From Litorivivens lipolytica (GTDB taxonomy: Bacteria; Pseudomonadota; Gammaproteobacteria; Pseudomonadales; Spongiibacteraceae), in assembly GCF_014191715.1 (NCBI RefSeq), contig NZ_JACHWY010000001.1:806001-870000 (forward strand): a stretch of DNA of 64,000 nt. The letters are read 5' to 3'. Numbering within the stretch: position 1 is the stretch's first letter; the number at the start of each line of letters is the position of its first letter. Position numbers and translations under genes: made by a program. Below the pieces are notes generated by a model, which saw nothing but the letters and a program-made list of their open reading frames with translations, made no database searches and was not told the origin of the DNA. Below are positions 50,534 through 61,900 of this stretch, in pieces.

Positions 50534-51505
50534 ATGTCTGAACATCCTTTTGCACAGTACGTTCGCATTCTCGGCAAGGGCAAAACCGGTTCGCGCTCGC
50601 TCGATTTCGATGAAGCCCGCACCGCCTTTGGCATGATTCTGCGCGACGAAGTGGAGCAGGTTCAGCTCGGGGCATTTCTCATGCTGCTGCGAGTTAAAGA
50701 GGAAAGCCCCGAAGAGCTGGCGGGCTTTGTTTCAGCCGTTCGCGACTTTATCGACAAGCCGAACATCACCGTAGATGTTGATTGGGCCAGCTATGCCGGC
50801 AAACGCCGCCAGCACCCCTGGTATTTGCTGGCCGCGCTAACACTGGCCAAGGCGGGCCATCGCGTGGTGATGCACGGTGCCGCCGGGCATACAGAAGGCC
50901 GCATTTATTCCGAAGAGGTACTAGCTGAACTTGGCCACTCAGCCTGTGAGAATTGGCAAGCCGCGCAAACCGCCCTCGACCAAAAAAACTTTGCCTTTGT
51001 GCCTCTGAGAGCTTTCTGCGCCCCGCTGCAGGAGATTATCGATCTGCGCAACGTATTTGGCTTGCGCTCACCGGTTCACACCTTAACGAGGCTGATCAAT
51101 CCAACCGCCGCGCCCTACTCCCTTCAGAGTATTTTTCATCCGGCCTATGCCGACAGCCATCAACGCGCTGCCCAATTACTCGGCCAGAAACATGCGGTGG
51201 TGTTTAAAGGTGAAGCGGGCGAAGTTGAGCGTCGCCCGGAAGCTGACTTGAAACTGCACCTGATTGAAAACGGCGAAGCCTCAATTGAAGAGTGGCCACG
51301 TCTGCTTTCCGGCAAGCAGGAAAAACTGGAAGAATTGCCCATCGCGCATCTGCGCGCATTTTGGGAAAGCAAAACTGCCGATGAATACGGCGAGCTTGCG
51401 GTTACCGGCACCCTGGCCATTGCACTCAGACTGATGGGCAAAGCTCAAAACGCCGATGACGCCCACGCACTAGCCAGCGAGCTCTGGCAAAACCGCCACC
51501 ACTGA
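50534..51505 (+). CDS. ybiB: YbiB-type (TrpD2-like) phosphoribosyltransferase-fold protein
   Basis: A 323-aa protein with the anthranilate phosphoribosyltransferase fold: helical N-domain (LDFDEARTAFGMILRDEVEQVQLGAFLMLLR), and VVMHGAAGHTEGRIYSEEVLAELGH. The YbiB/TrpD2 branch binds nucleic acids rather than making tryptophan. trpD identity is unlikely as no other trp genes adjoin and the phosphoribosyl-binding loop is altered. It lies 30 bp after tusE. Confidence 0.85.
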   Translation: MSEHPFAQYVRILGKGKTGSRSLDFDEARTAFGMILRDEVEQVQLGAFLMLLRVKEESPEELAGFVSAVRDFIDKPNITVDVDWASYAGKRRQHPWYLLAALTLAKAGHRVVMHGAAGHTEGRIYSEEVLAELGHSACENWQAAQTALDQKNFAFVPLRAFCAPLQEIIDLRNVFGLRSPVHTLTRLINPTAAPYSLQSIFHPAYADSHQRAAQLLGQKHAVVFKGEAGEVERRPEADLKLHLIENGEASIEEWPRLLSGKQEKLEELPIAHLRAFWESKTADEYGELAVTGTLAIALRLMGKAQNADDAHALASELWQNRHH

Positions 51506-51527
51506 GTGGCTACTTTACGAGAACCTC

Positions 51528-52622
51528 ATGCCCCTAAGTAATTTCAAACCGGCGGAGTACCGCGCTCAGTTGCAACAGAAAGTCGACCGCTTGAAGCCCG
51601 CCTTCGCCGAACTTGGTGCAGCCACTGCCGAAGTGTTTTCGTCCAGCGAAACCCACTACCGTATGCGCGCCGAATTTCGGATTCAGCATATCGATGACGA
51701 ACCCCAGTACGTCATGTTCCGCAAGGATGGCGATCGCAAAGCTGTGGTGATTGACGAGTTTCCCGTGGCCTGCAAACCGATTGCCGAGTTGATGCAGCCC
51801 TTGCGTCGCGCCATTGCCCAATCAGACACGTTGAAGCGCCGGCTTTTTCAGATCGAATTTCTATCCGGCCTCAGCGGCGAAGTATTGGTCAGCCTGATCT
51901 ATCACCGACCATTAGATGAAGACTGGGAGCGTGAAGCCCGCGCACTGATGGAGCAGTTTTCCATTGGTATTGTCGGCCGCAGCCGTAAGCAGCGATTGGT
52001 GCTGGCGCAGCCCTATATCACCGAAACACTGAACGCCGATGGTCAGGCATTCACGTTTCGCCACTACGAAAACAGTTTTACCCAGCCAAATGCCGGGGTA
52101 AACGAGCAGATGATCAGCTGGGCCTGTAAGCAGCTTCCAAAACTCTCTGACGACCTGCTTGAACTATATTGTGGTTGCGGTAACTTCACCCTGCCCCTGT
52201 CGCGTTATTTCAACAAGGTGCTGGCCACAGAGGTTTCGAAAACCTCTACCCAGGCCGCCAAGGAAAACTGCACGCTTAACGATATAAGCAATATTGAGTT
52301 CGCCCGTCTCTCGGCGGAGGAAATTTCACAGGCCCTCCAAGGGGTTCGCCCTTTCCGGCGCCTGGCACACCTCGATCTTGCGGATTACCAGCTCAATACG
52401 GTGTTTGTTGATCCCCCCCGCGCCGGGCTGGACGATTTCAGTCGCACCTTTGTCGGGCAGTTCAAGCGTATCCTGTATATCTCCTGCAACCCGGAAACCC
52501 TACTCAGGGATTTAGAGTATTTATGCCAAAATCATCACATTCGCTCACTGGCATTTTTTGATCAATTTCCTTATACAACACATATGGAATGTGGCGTTTT
52601 CCTGGAGGAAAAATCTGTATGA
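51528..52622 (+). CDS. trmA: tRNA (uracil-5-)-methyltransferase TrmA
   Basis: Makes ribothymidine (m5U54) in the T loop of tRNA. The 364-aa protein has the SAM motif [26 protein letters not shown], the catalytic Cys320 in [12 protein letters not shown], and the general-base Glu354 in [10 protein letters not shown]. It has no TRAM domain or [4Fe-4S] Cys set, which separates it from RlmC and RlmD. Its stop overlaps phhB as ATGA. Confidence 0.95.
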   Translation: MPLSNFKPAEYRAQLQQKVDRLKPAFAELGAATAEVFSSSETHYRMRAEFRIQHIDDEPQYVMFRKDGDRKAVVIDEFPVACKPIAELMQPLRRAIAQSDTLKRRLFQIEFLSGLSGEVLVSLIYHRPLDEDWEREARALMEQFSIGIVGRSRKQRLVLAQPYITETLNADGQAFTFRHYENSFTQPNAGVNEQMISWACKQLPKLSDDLLELYCGCGNFTLPLSRYFNKVLATEVSKTSTQAAKENCTLNDISNIEFARLSAEEISQALQGVRPFRRLAHLDLADYQLNTVFVDPPRAGLDDFSRTFVGQFKRILYISCNPETLLRDLEYLCQNHHIRSLAFFDQFPYTTHMECGVFLEEKSV

Positions 52623-52915
52623 CCACGCGATTCAGCGAATCTCAATTGAAAGATGTGATGGCAGAGTTGCCAGATTGGACAGTGCGGGAAGACAAACTCT
52701 ATCGACAACTGACCTTCAAGGATTTTGTCAGCGCCTTTGGCTTTATGAGTCAGGTGGCGATTCTGGCAGAGAAGATGGATCACCATCCAGAATGGTCCAA
52801 CGTCTACAACCGCGTCGATATCAAACTGACAACTCATGACCTTGGCGGGATTTCGATGCGTGATATCACACTCGCCAAGCAGATTGAGGAGCATTTTTCC
52901 GCAGCAAACTCATAG
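52619..52915 (+). CDS. phhB: 4a-hydroxytetrahydrobiopterin dehydratase PhhB
   Basis: Recycles pterin cofactor of phenylalanine hydroxylase. The 98-aa protein has [21 protein letters not shown] (the HHP motif) and [20 protein letters not shown]. The ATG overlaps the trmA stop; GGAGG lies 9 nt upstream. No phhA gene is beside it here. An alternative moonlighting DCoH-like role is possible. Confidence 0.92.
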   Translation: MTTRFSESQLKDVMAELPDWTVREDKLYRQLTFKDFVSAFGFMSQVAILAEKMDHHPEWSNVYNRVDIKLTTHDLGGISMRDITLAKQIEEHFSAANS

Positions 52916-52944
52916 CGCCCTGCCATCGAAAACGGCAGACAATA

Positions 52945-52972
52945 AAAAAGGCGGCCTAAGCCGCCTTTCTCC
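52945..52972. terminator. Bidirectional terminator between phhB and sucD
   Basis: AAAGGCGGC/GCCGCCTTT (52947-52968) with a 4-nt loop. The plus-strand side continues TTTCTCC and the minus-strand side TTTTTTATTG, so it serves both convergent units, the minus side better. Confidence 0.85.
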
Positions 52973-52986
52973 AACAACCTGCCAGC

Positions 52987-53859
52987 TTACCAGCCAGTTG
53001 CTTCCTGCAGTGCCTTGCCGATATCGGCCAGTGAACGCACGGTTTTAACGCCCGCGTCTTGCAGGGCAGCGAATTTCTCGTCCGCCGTACCTTTACCACC
53101 GGAGATGATCGCACCGGCGTGACCCATGCGCTTGCCCGGAGGTGCAGTCACACCCGCGATGTAAGAAACCACCGGCTTGGTGACGTTGGCTTTGATGTAG
53201 GCAGCCGCTTCTTCTTCCGCAGTCCCACCAATCTCACCGATCATCACGATAGCTTCGGTCTTCTCATCTTTCTCGAACATTTCCAGAATGTCGATAAAGT
53301 TGGAGCCCGGAATCGGGTCACCACCGATGCCCACACAGGTGGACTGGCCGAAGCCGTAGTCAGTGGTTTGTTTAACCGCTTCATAGGTCAGCGTACCGGA
53401 GCGGGAAACGATGCCCACTTTGCCAGGCAGGTGGATGTGACCGGGCATGATGCCGATCTTGCACTCGCCGGGAGTGATAACGCCGGGGCAGTTGGGGCCG
53501 ATCAGGCGCACGCCCAGTTCGTCACACTTGACCTTGCACTCCAGCATATCCAACGTCGGAATACCTTCGGTGATGCAGACGATCAGTTTGATGCCAGCGT
53601 TGGCCGCTTCCAGGATGGAATCCTTACAGAAGGGAGCCGGAACGTAGATGACAGAGGCTTCCGCGCCAGTCGCTTCAACGGCGTCGGCAACGGTGTTGAA
53701 AACGGGCAGGCCCAGATGCTCCTGACCGCCTTTGCCCGGGGTTACACCGCCGACCATTTTAGTGCCGTAGGCAATCGCCTGCTCAGAGTGGAAAGTACCC
53801 TGAGAACCGGTGAAGCCCTGACAGATGACTTTAGTGTCTTTATTGATAAGGATACTCAT
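52987..53859 (-). CDS. sucD: Succinyl-CoA synthetase alpha subunit
   Basis: Substrate-level phosphorylation step of the TCA cycle. The 290-aa protein has the CoA-binding [36 protein letters not shown] and the phosphorylated His in [16 protein letters not shown] (about 246). It begins 3 bp after sucC, so the two are coupled, and ends the suc cluster. Confidence 0.97.
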   Translation of the reverse strand: MSILINKDTKVICQGFTGSQGTFHSEQAIAYGTKMVGGVTPGKGGQEHLGLPVFNTVADAVEATGAEASVIYVPAPFCKDSILEAANAGIKLIVCITEGIPTLDMLECKVKCDELGVRLIGPNCPGVITPGECKIGIMPGHIHLPGKVGIVSRSGTLTYEAVKQTTDYGFGQSTCVGIGGDPIPGSNFIDILEMFEKDEKTEAIVMIGEIGGTAEEEAAAYIKANVTKPVVSYIAGVTAPPGKRMGHAGAIISGGKGTADEKFAALQDAGVKTVRSLADIGKALQEATGW

Positions 53860-53862
53860 TGA

Positions 53863-55029
53863 TTAACCCTCCGCCGCTGCTTTAACAACTGCATCAGCAG
53901 CTTCGGTCAAGCCGTTTGCAGCAATGATGTTCAGACCGGATTCCGCCAGCAGTTTGGCACCCAGATCAGCGTTGTTACCTTCCAGGCGAACAACAACGGG
54001 CACTTTAACGCCAACTTTTTCTACCGCGCCGATAATACCTTCGGCAATCAGGTCACAGCGAACAATACCGCCGAAGATGTTAACCAGAACGGCTTTAACA
54101 CTTTCGTCGGAGAGGATGATCTTGAAGGCCTCGGAAACGCGCTCTTTGGTCGCACCGCCACCTACGTCAAGGAAGTTGGCCGGAGCACCGCCGTGCAGCT
54201 TGACGATATCCATAGTGCCCATGGCCAGGCCAGCACCGTTAACCATACAGCCGATGTTGCCATCCAGAGCTACGTAGTTCAGTTCCCACGCCGCCGCATG
54301 CGCTTCGCGCTCGTCTTCCTGTGAAGGATCATGCATTTCCTTCAGCTGAGGCTGACGGTACATGGCGTTGCTATCGATGTTCAGCTTGGCATCCAGGCAG
54401 TGCAGGTTGCCTTCGCTGGTGATAACCAGAGGGTTGATTTCCAGCAGAGCCAGGTCTTTTTCTTGGAACAGTTTAGCCAGTCCCAGGAAGATATTAACGA
54501 ACTGCTTCACCTGAGTGCCGTTCAGGCCCAGTTTGAAGGCCAGCTCGCGACCTTGGTAAGGCTGAGCGCCTGTCAGCGGATCAATGATGGCTTTCAGGAT
54601 TTTCTCGGGAGTCTCTTCCGCGACTTTCTCGATTTCAACGCCGCCCTCGGTAGAGGCCATGAAAACGATCTTGCGCGTGGAGCGGTCTACTACCGCACCC
54701 AAGTAGAGTTCCTGATCGATGTCGGTGCAGGATTCAACCAGAATTTTGGAAACCGGCTGACCGTTTTCGTCTGTTTGATAGGTCACCAGGTTTTTGCCCA
54801 GCCACTGTTCGGCAAATGCTTTGATGTCGTCAGTATTGCTGACCAGTTTCACACCACCAGCTTTACCGCGGCCACCGGCGTGTACCTGTGCTTTTACTAC
54901 CCACTGATCTCCACCAATTTTCTTGGCGGCTTCTACTGCTTCTTCTGGTGTATCGCAGGCAAAACCCTTGGATACAGGCAGGCCGTACTCGGCAAAGAGT
55001 TGTTTGCCCTGGTACTCGTGAAGGTTCAT
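53863..55029 (-). CDS. sucC: Succinyl-CoA synthetase beta subunit
   Basis: Nucleotide-binding subunit with an ATP-grasp fold. The 388-aa protein starts [20 protein letters not shown], has [18 protein letters not shown] (about 45-62), LLEINPLV and the late [18 protein letters not shown]. Length equals E. coli SucC (388). It lies 223 bp downstream of lpd. Confidence 0.97.
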   Translation of the reverse strand: MNLHEYQGKQLFAEYGLPVSKGFACDTPEEAVEAAKKIGGDQWVVKAQVHAGGRGKAGGVKLVSNTDDIKAFAEQWLGKNLVTYQTDENGQPVSKILVESCTDIDQELYLGAVVDRSTRKIVFMASTEGGVEIEKVAEETPEKILKAIIDPLTGAQPYQGRELAFKLGLNGTQVKQFVNIFLGLAKLFQEKDLALLEINPLVITSEGNLHCLDAKLNIDSNAMYRQPQLKEMHDPSQEDEREAHAAAWELNYVALDGNIGCMVNGAGLAMGTMDIVKLHGGAPANFLDVGGGATKERVSEAFKIILSDESVKAVLVNIFGGIVRCDLIAEGIIGAVEKVGVKVPVVVRLEGNNADLGAKLLAESGLNIIAANGLTEAADAVVKAAAEG

Positions 55030-55220
55030 GTTTTTTTACCGTCTCGGTCTGTGGAACTTCAAGCAGATCTCATCCTGTCAGTGTGTGACCTGCTCCCTCG
55101 AAAATATTGCGAAAACCGCAAAATTTGGGCGCGTATTTTCCCTGAATTTAGCGGTTACCGCAAATTAAAGCCCAAGCTGCTGATCAATAATCAACCAGCC
55201 CAAACCCCTCTCCCCCTTTC

Positions 55221-55247
55221 TTTGCCCGGGCTGCATACCCGGGCAAA
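55221..55247. other. Perfect palindromic hairpin after lpd
   Basis: TTTGCCCGGG (55221-55230) and CCCGGGCAAA (55238-55247) form a 10-bp stem with a 7-nt loop, ending 5 bp past the lpd stop on the minus strand. Neither side has a T tract after the stem, so it may protect the 3' end of lpd mRNA or mark an attenuated boundary before sucCD. Confidence 0.6.
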
Positions 55248-55252
55248 AAAGT

Positions 55253-56725
<1,473 letters not shown>

Positions 56726-56778
56726 TCATCGGGCGCAGCCATTTCGGCTAAGCGCCCACACCACTGACCGGCAGAGAA

Positions 56779-58011
56779 TCAGACTTCCAGCAGAATACGT
56801 GCCGGGTCTTCGATCAGGTCTTTGATGGTGACGAGGAACTGCACCGCTTCCTTGCCATCGATCAGGCGGTGATCGTAGGACAGCGCCAGATACATCATCG
56901 GCAGGATTTCCACCTGGCCATTGACTGCCATCGGACGCTCCTGAATTTTATGCATGCCCAGAATCGCTGTTTGCGGCGGATTCAGGATCGGCGTTGACAG
57001 CAGTGAACCAAACACACCGCCGTTGGTGATGGTAAAGGTGCCACCCTGAATATCGTCAATACCCAGCTTGCCGTCGCGGGCGCGCAGACCGAAGTCGCGG
57101 ATCTTGTCTTCCACATTGGCCAGCCCCAGAGAATCCGCATCACGCAGTACGGGTACTACCAGACCCTTGTCGGTCGAAACCGCTACGCCGATGTCCTGAT
57201 AGCCGTGGTAGACAATGTCATTGCCGTCGATAGACGCATTCACCGCCGGGAAGCGCTTCAGTGCCTCACAGGCTGCCTTGACGAAAAAGCCCATGAAACC
57301 CAAGCGGGTACCGTTGTGGGTTTTCTCAAACAGCTCCTTGTACTGGCTGCGCAGTTCCATAACCGGCTTCATGTTGACCTCGTTAAAGGTGGTCAACATC
57401 GCCGTGCTTTGACTGGCATCCAGCAGACGCTCGGCAATACGGGCACGCAGACGGGTCATTGGAACGCGTTTCTCAACGCGCTCACCCACGACCAGATTTT
57501 CCAGCGAGGCTTTCTCCGGAGCCTGAGATGCGCTGGCCTTGGCCGGCGCTGCCGCCTTGTCACTTGCCTTGGGCTGCGCCATGTGGGCCACGACGTCTTC
57601 TTTGGTGATCAGACCACCTTTGCCGGTGCCGCTGATATTGCCGGCTTCCAGGCCGTTCTCTTCAATCATTTTGCGGGCCGCCGGGCTGATTTTCAGATCC
57701 TCGGCTGCCGCGGGTGCCGCCGCGCCATCATCCTTGGAGTCAGATTTTGCAGCAGGAGCACTGCTGGCTTTAGCACCTTCCTTGAAGCGACCGATCAGCT
57801 CGTCGCTGAGGACCGTTTCGCCCTCGCCCTTCACAATTTCTTCGAGCACGCCGTCAGCAGGAGCGACCACTTCCAGCACAACCTTGTCGGTCTCAATATC
57901 GACAATCAGCTCGTCGCGCGAGCAAGCCTCGCCGGGCTGTTTGTGCCAGGTTGCGATGGTGCCATCGGCCACTGACTCGGGAAAAGTGGGTGCCTTGATT
58001 TCGGTTGTCAT
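56779..58011 (-). CDS. sucB: 2-oxoglutarate dehydrogenase E2 (dihydrolipoyl succinyltransferase)
   Basis: Core of the 2-oxoglutarate dehydrogenase complex. The 410-aa protein has one lipoyl domain (lipoyl Lys in [12 protein letters not shown], about 44), an E1/E3-binding domain ([16 protein letters not shown] near 109-124), and a catalytic domain ending with the active His in [16 protein letters not shown]. It lies 45 bp after sucA. Confidence 0.96.
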   Translation of the reverse strand: MTTEIKAPTFPESVADGTIATWHKQPGEACSRDELIVDIETDKVVLEVVAPADGVLEEIVKGEGETVLSDELIGRFKEGAKASSAPAAKSDSKDDGAAAPAAAEDLKISPAARKMIEENGLEAGNISGTGKGGLITKEDVVAHMAQPKASDKAAAPAKASASQAPEKASLENLVVGERVEKRVPMTRLRARIAERLLDASQSTAMLTTFNEVNMKPVMELRSQYKELFEKTHNGTRLGFMGFFVKAACEALKRFPAVNASIDGNDIVYHGYQDIGVAVSTDKGLVVPVLRDADSLGLANVEDKIRDFGLRARDGKLGIDDIQGGTFTITNGGVFGSLLSTPILNPPQTAILGMHKIQERPMAVNGQVEILPMMYLALSYDHRLIDGKEAVQFLVTIKDLIEDPARILLEV

Positions 58012-58056
58012 CAGAATTCCTTAATACCAATACCGGTTTGTCAGTGTGGTTTTCTG

Positions 58057-60900
58057 TTAATTGGTTTCAATGCGCAGGGCTTCGTGAATGAAGCGAGTCT
58101 GCTGTTCCATATGCAGTGCAGCATAGCCCGCCGCCGGTGATGCCGAAGGATCGCGGCCGACATAACCAAGCAGCAGATTCTTCTCCGGACGGAAGCTGTG
58201 CACTACCCGCAACATACGGTGACGACTGTTATACCAGGCGCCCTGGTTGCGCGGCTCTTCCTGACACCACACCACCTTCTTCAGGTTGGGGTAGCCCGCG
58301 ATCACTTCTTTCAGGCGATCGTAGGGGAAGGGATAGAGCTGCTCCAGGCGCACAATGGCAATGTCGTTCTTCTCGTGTTCGCGGCGTTTTTCCAGCAGCT
58401 CGTAATAAACCTTGCCGCTGCAAAGCACCAGCCGCTTCACCTTGCTCTTGTCGAGATTATCGACTTCGTCAATCACCGTCTGGAAGCTGCCGTTGGCAAG
58501 CTCTTCCATGGTGGATACGGCATCCTTGTGACGCAGCAAACTCTTCGGTGACATAACGATCAGCGGGCGACGCATCGGACGAATCATCTGCCGACGCAGC
58601 ATGTGGTAAACCTGAGCCGGGGTCGACGGTACGCAGACCTGCATATTGTGCTCAGCACAGAGCTGCATAAAGCGCTCCAGACGCGCTGAGGAGTGCTCAG
58701 GCCCCTGCCCTTCATAGCCGTGTGGCAGCAACATGGTCAGGCCACACAGGCGCTGCCACTTGTATTCACCGCTGCTGATAAACTGGTCTATTACCACCTG
58801 AGCGCCGTTGGCAAAGTCACCAAACTGGGCTTCCCAGATCACCAGCGTTCTGGGCGTCGTCGTGGCATAGCCGTATTCAAACGCCAATACCGCTTCTTCC
58901 GACAGCAAGGAATCGTGAATGGTGAAGCGTGGCTGATCTTCCGACAGATTCTTCAGCGGCGTGTAGGTGTGACCATCCTTCTGACTGTGCAGAACCGCGT
59001 GGCGATGCGAGAAGGTGCCGCGACCGACATCCTGTCCCGTAATACGTACGCTGTAGTCCTGATCCAGCAGGGTCGCGTAGGCCAGCGTTTCTGCAAAACC
59101 CCAGTTGATGGGCATCGCGCCGGCGGCCATCTTGCGGCGGTCTTCGTAGATCTTGCTGACCTGACGCTGCAGCGAAAAACCTTCGGGAATCGTGTTGATG
59201 GTGCTGGCCAGTTCGCGCAGACGCTTCTCGTCGTACGTCGTATCGCCCGGTGCTTGCCAGTCGTGACCGATAAAAGGCCGCCAGTCGACGAACATGCCGC
59301 TGTTGGGCTCCATCACCAGACTTTTCACTACGTGCTTGCCTTCGTCCAGCGCAGCGCGGTATTCGGTCTCGATATTGTCGGCTTCTTCCTTGTCGACAAT
59401 ACCCTGCTCAATCAGCGCCTTGGCGTAAAGCTCGCGAGTCGTCTTCTGGTTCTTGATCTGGGCGTACATCAGCGGCTGGGTGCCCGAGGGCTCATCCGCT
59501 TCGTTGTGGCCACGACGGCGGTAACAGATCAGGTCAATTACCACGTCTTTCTTGAATTCCTGCCGGTAATCCACCGCCAGCTGGCTTACGAACAATACCG
59601 CTTCCGGATCATCGCCGTTCACGTGGAAGATCGGCGCCTGCACCATCTTCGCAACGTCGGTACAGTATTCGGTCGAGCGCGCATCAGCCTGGAAGCTGGT
59701 GGTAAAGCCAACCTGGTTATTGATAACGATGTGCACAGTGCCGCCGGTGCGATAGCCGCGGGTCTGTGACATCTGGAAGGTTTCCATCACCACGCCCTGA
59801 CCGGCAAAGGCCGCATCACCGTGCATAACGATCGGCATAACACTGTCGCCAATCGGGTCATCGCGGCGATCCTGGCGAGCGCGAACCGAGCCCTCAACCA
59901 CCGGTGAAACGATCTCAAGGTGAGACGGGTTGAAGGCCAGCGCCAGATGCACCTCACCACCACTGGTCATCACATTGGATGAAAAGCCCTGATGGTATTT
60001 AACATCGGCAGAGCCCTGATACTGGGCCTTGCCCTCGAACTCGTCGAACAGCTCTCCCGGGTTCTTACCGAGGATGTTCACCAGTACGTTCAGCCGGCCC
60101 CGGTGAGCCATGCCGATCACGATTTCCTTGTTACCGTAGGCACCACCGCGCTGGATCATCGCGTCCATCATCGGAATCAGGCTCTCGCCCCCTTCCAGAC
60201 CGAAACGCTTGGTACCCGGATATTTCGAGCCCAGTGATTTTTCCAGGCCTTCAGCAGCGGTCAAACGCTCCAGCAAATGACGCTTCACGTCTGATCCGTA
60301 TTCCGGCCGCGAACGTACACTCTCCATACGCTGCTGGATCCACTGGCGCTCTTCGGTGTTCACAATATGCATGAACTCCGCGCCAACGGTGCCGCAGTAG
60401 GTGCGCTCCAGCGCATCGTGGATCTCGCCCAGCGTGGCCTGATCCTTGCCGATATAGAGGCTACCGGTCTGAAAAACGGTATCGCGGTCGGCATCGCTTA
60501 GCTGGTGGTAGTGCAGATCCAAATCGGCAACCGGTGGCCGCTTCCAGAGATTCAGCGGATCGAGGCTGGCCTTCTGGTGGCCGCGCTGGCGATAGGCACT
60601 AACCAGCTGGATAACGCGAACCTGCTTGCGCTCGTGGTCAGAGACGGGACTGGCAGCGGCGGCTGAGGGGCGAACCTTGACCTTGGCCAGATTAGCGAAA
60701 TGCTCGCGTACCGGAGAATGAGGAATGTCACGAACGACCTGTTCGGTAACGCGCGGGAGTTGTTCAAAATAGCTTCGCCATACCTCTGGTACGGCATTGG
60801 GGTCTGTGAGGAATGTTTCGTACATCATTTCGACGTACTCGGCATTGCCACCCGAGATATGGGAACTGCTCCAGAGCAATTCCATCGAGCCTTTCTGCAT
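58057..60900 (-). CDS. sucA: 2-oxoglutarate dehydrogenase E1
   Basis: Thiamine-diphosphate decarboxylase of the complex. The 947-aa protein has the N-terminal SucB-binding segment (MQKGSMELLWSSSHISGGNA), RFGLEGGESLIPMMD, VIGMAHRGRLNVLVNILGK, MHGDAAFAGQGVVMETFQM and the TPP-Mg site HVNGDDPEAVLFVSQLA. Length matches the 930-950 family norm. It follows sdhB after 275 bp that hold a possible attenuator hairpin. Confidence 0.97.
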   Translation of the reverse strand: MQKGSMELLWSSSHISGGNAEYVEMMYETFLTDPNAVPEVWRSYFEQLPRVTEQVVRDIPHSPVREHFANLAKVKVRPSAAAASPVSDHERKQVRVIQLVSAYRQRGHQKASLDPLNLWKRPPVADLDLHYHQLSDADRDTVFQTGSLYIGKDQATLGEIHDALERTYCGTVGAEFMHIVNTEERQWIQQRMESVRSRPEYGSDVKRHLLERLTAAEGLEKSLGSKYPGTKRFGLEGGESLIPMMDAMIQRGGAYGNKEIVIGMAHRGRLNVLVNILGKNPGELFDEFEGKAQYQGSADVKYHQGFSSNVMTSGGEVHLALAFNPSHLEIVSPVVEGSVRARQDRRDDPIGDSVMPIVMHGDAAFAGQGVVMETFQMSQTRGYRTGGTVHIVINNQVGFTTSFQADARSTEYCTDVAKMVQAPIFHVNGDDPEAVLFVSQLAVDYRQEFKKDVVIDLICYRRRGHNEADEPSGTQPLMYAQIKNQKTTRELYAKALIEQGIVDKEEADNIETEYRAALDEGKHVVKSLVMEPNSGMFVDWRPFIGHDWQAPGDTTYDEKRLRELASTINTIPEGFSLQRQVSKIYEDRRKMAAGAMPINWGFAETLAYATLLDQDYSVRITGQDVGRGTFSHRHAVLHSQKDGHTYTPLKNLSEDQPRFTIHDSLLSEEAVLAFEYGYATTTPRTLVIWEAQFGDFANGAQVVIDQFISSGEYKWQRLCGLTMLLPHGYEGQGPEHSSARLERFMQLCAEHNMQVCVPSTPAQVYHMLRRQMIRPMRRPLIVMSPKSLLRHKDAVSTMEELANGSFQTVIDEVDNLDKSKVKRLVLCSGKVYYELLEKRREHEKNDIAIVRLEQLYPFPYDRLKEVIAGYPNLKKVVWCQEEPRNQGAWYNSRHRMLRVVHSFRPEKNLLLGYVGRDPSASPAAGYAALHMEQQTRFIHEALRIETN

Positions 60901-61093
60901 GGATTTTCACCTGCTTCAAATGCGGCATCCGCTTTGAACCGCTTCGCGCAACACCCACCGCTCTCCCCCGAAATGCGGAACGGGCTATCACGAGAACCGA
61001 CTGCATCATACAGATAACCGCTGGGGTTATTCGGTTCCTCTTTCTATTGTAGACGTACTGCGCTTGCTCGACTGAAACCAGTCAAGACAGGCG

Positions 61094-61131
61094 TTCCGGC
61101 CCAAGACCCACAATGACACCTTGAGCCGGAA
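61094..61131 (-). other. Hairpin between sdhB and sucA
   Basis: TTCCGGC-x-CAAG (61094-61105) pairs with CTTG-x-GCCGGAA (61120-61131): 11 pairs with one mismatch and a 14-nt loop. It starts about 45 bp past the sdhB stop. No T tract follows on the minus strand, so it could separate sdh and suc mRNA levels by processing. The rest of the 275-bp gap shows no clear promoter. Confidence 0.45.
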
Positions 61132-61175
61132 TTTCAAGTATTACAATAAAATACCTGACTTACTTAACTGCCAAC

Positions 61176-61883
61176 TCAGGTTGCGTTAGTCAGCAGCATG
61201 TTGCGGATGTGGCCAATGGCTCGGGTCGGGTTAAGACCTTTGGGGCACACATTCACACAGTTCTGGATACCGTGACAGCGGAATACGCTGAATGGATCAT
61301 CCAAGTTGGCCAGACGCTCACGCTGGGCCGTGTCACGACTGTCCGCCAGGAAGCGGTAGGCCTGCAACAGACCGGCCGGGCCGATAAAGCGGTCCGGATT
61401 CCACCAGAACGAGGGGCACGAGGTTGAACAGCAGGCACAGAGAATACACTCGTACAGACCATCCAGCTTGGCGCGATCTTCCGGCGATTGCAGACGCTCG
61501 ATAGCGGGCGCCGGCGTGTCATTGATCAGGTAAGGTTTAACCTTCTCGTACTGCTTGTAGAACAGTGACATATCAACGACGAGGTCACGGATAACCGGCA
61601 GACCGGGCAGCGGACGCAGGATCAGCTTGTTGCCACCCTTCAGCGCCTCGGACAAAGGCATGATACAGGCCAGACCGTTCTTGCCGTTGATGTTCATGCC
61701 GTCAGAGCCACACACACCTTCGCGGCAGGAGCGGCGGTAACCCAGGCTTGGATCCTGTGCTTTCAACAGCTCCAGCACATCCAGAACCATCAGGTCTTTA
61801 CCGCCGGTATCGACCTCAACGTCCTGCATGTACGGCTCCTGATCAGTCTCAGGGTTGTAGCGGTACAGACTTACTTGCAACAT
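61176..61883 (-). CDS. sdhB: Succinate dehydrogenase iron-sulfur subunit
   Basis: Carries electrons from FAD to quinone in complex II. The 235-aa protein has the [2Fe-2S] motif SCREGVCGSDGMNING with the later GLAC, the [4Fe-4S] motif CILCACCSTSC, and the [3Fe-4S]/[4Fe-4S] motif CHGIQNCVNVCPKGLNP. It begins 17 bp after sdhA. Confidence 0.97.
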   Translation of the reverse strand: MLQVSLYRYNPETDQEPYMQDVEVDTGGKDLMVLDVLELLKAQDPSLGYRRSCREGVCGSDGMNINGKNGLACIMPLSEALKGGNKLILRPLPGLPVIRDLVVDMSLFYKQYEKVKPYLINDTPAPAIERLQSPEDRAKLDGLYECILCACCSTSCPSFWWNPDRFIGPAGLLQAYRFLADSRDTAQRERLANLDDPFSVFRCHGIQNCVNVCPKGLNPTRAIGHIRNMLLTNAT

Positions 61884-61900
61884 TCTTTGATCTCCCCGAC

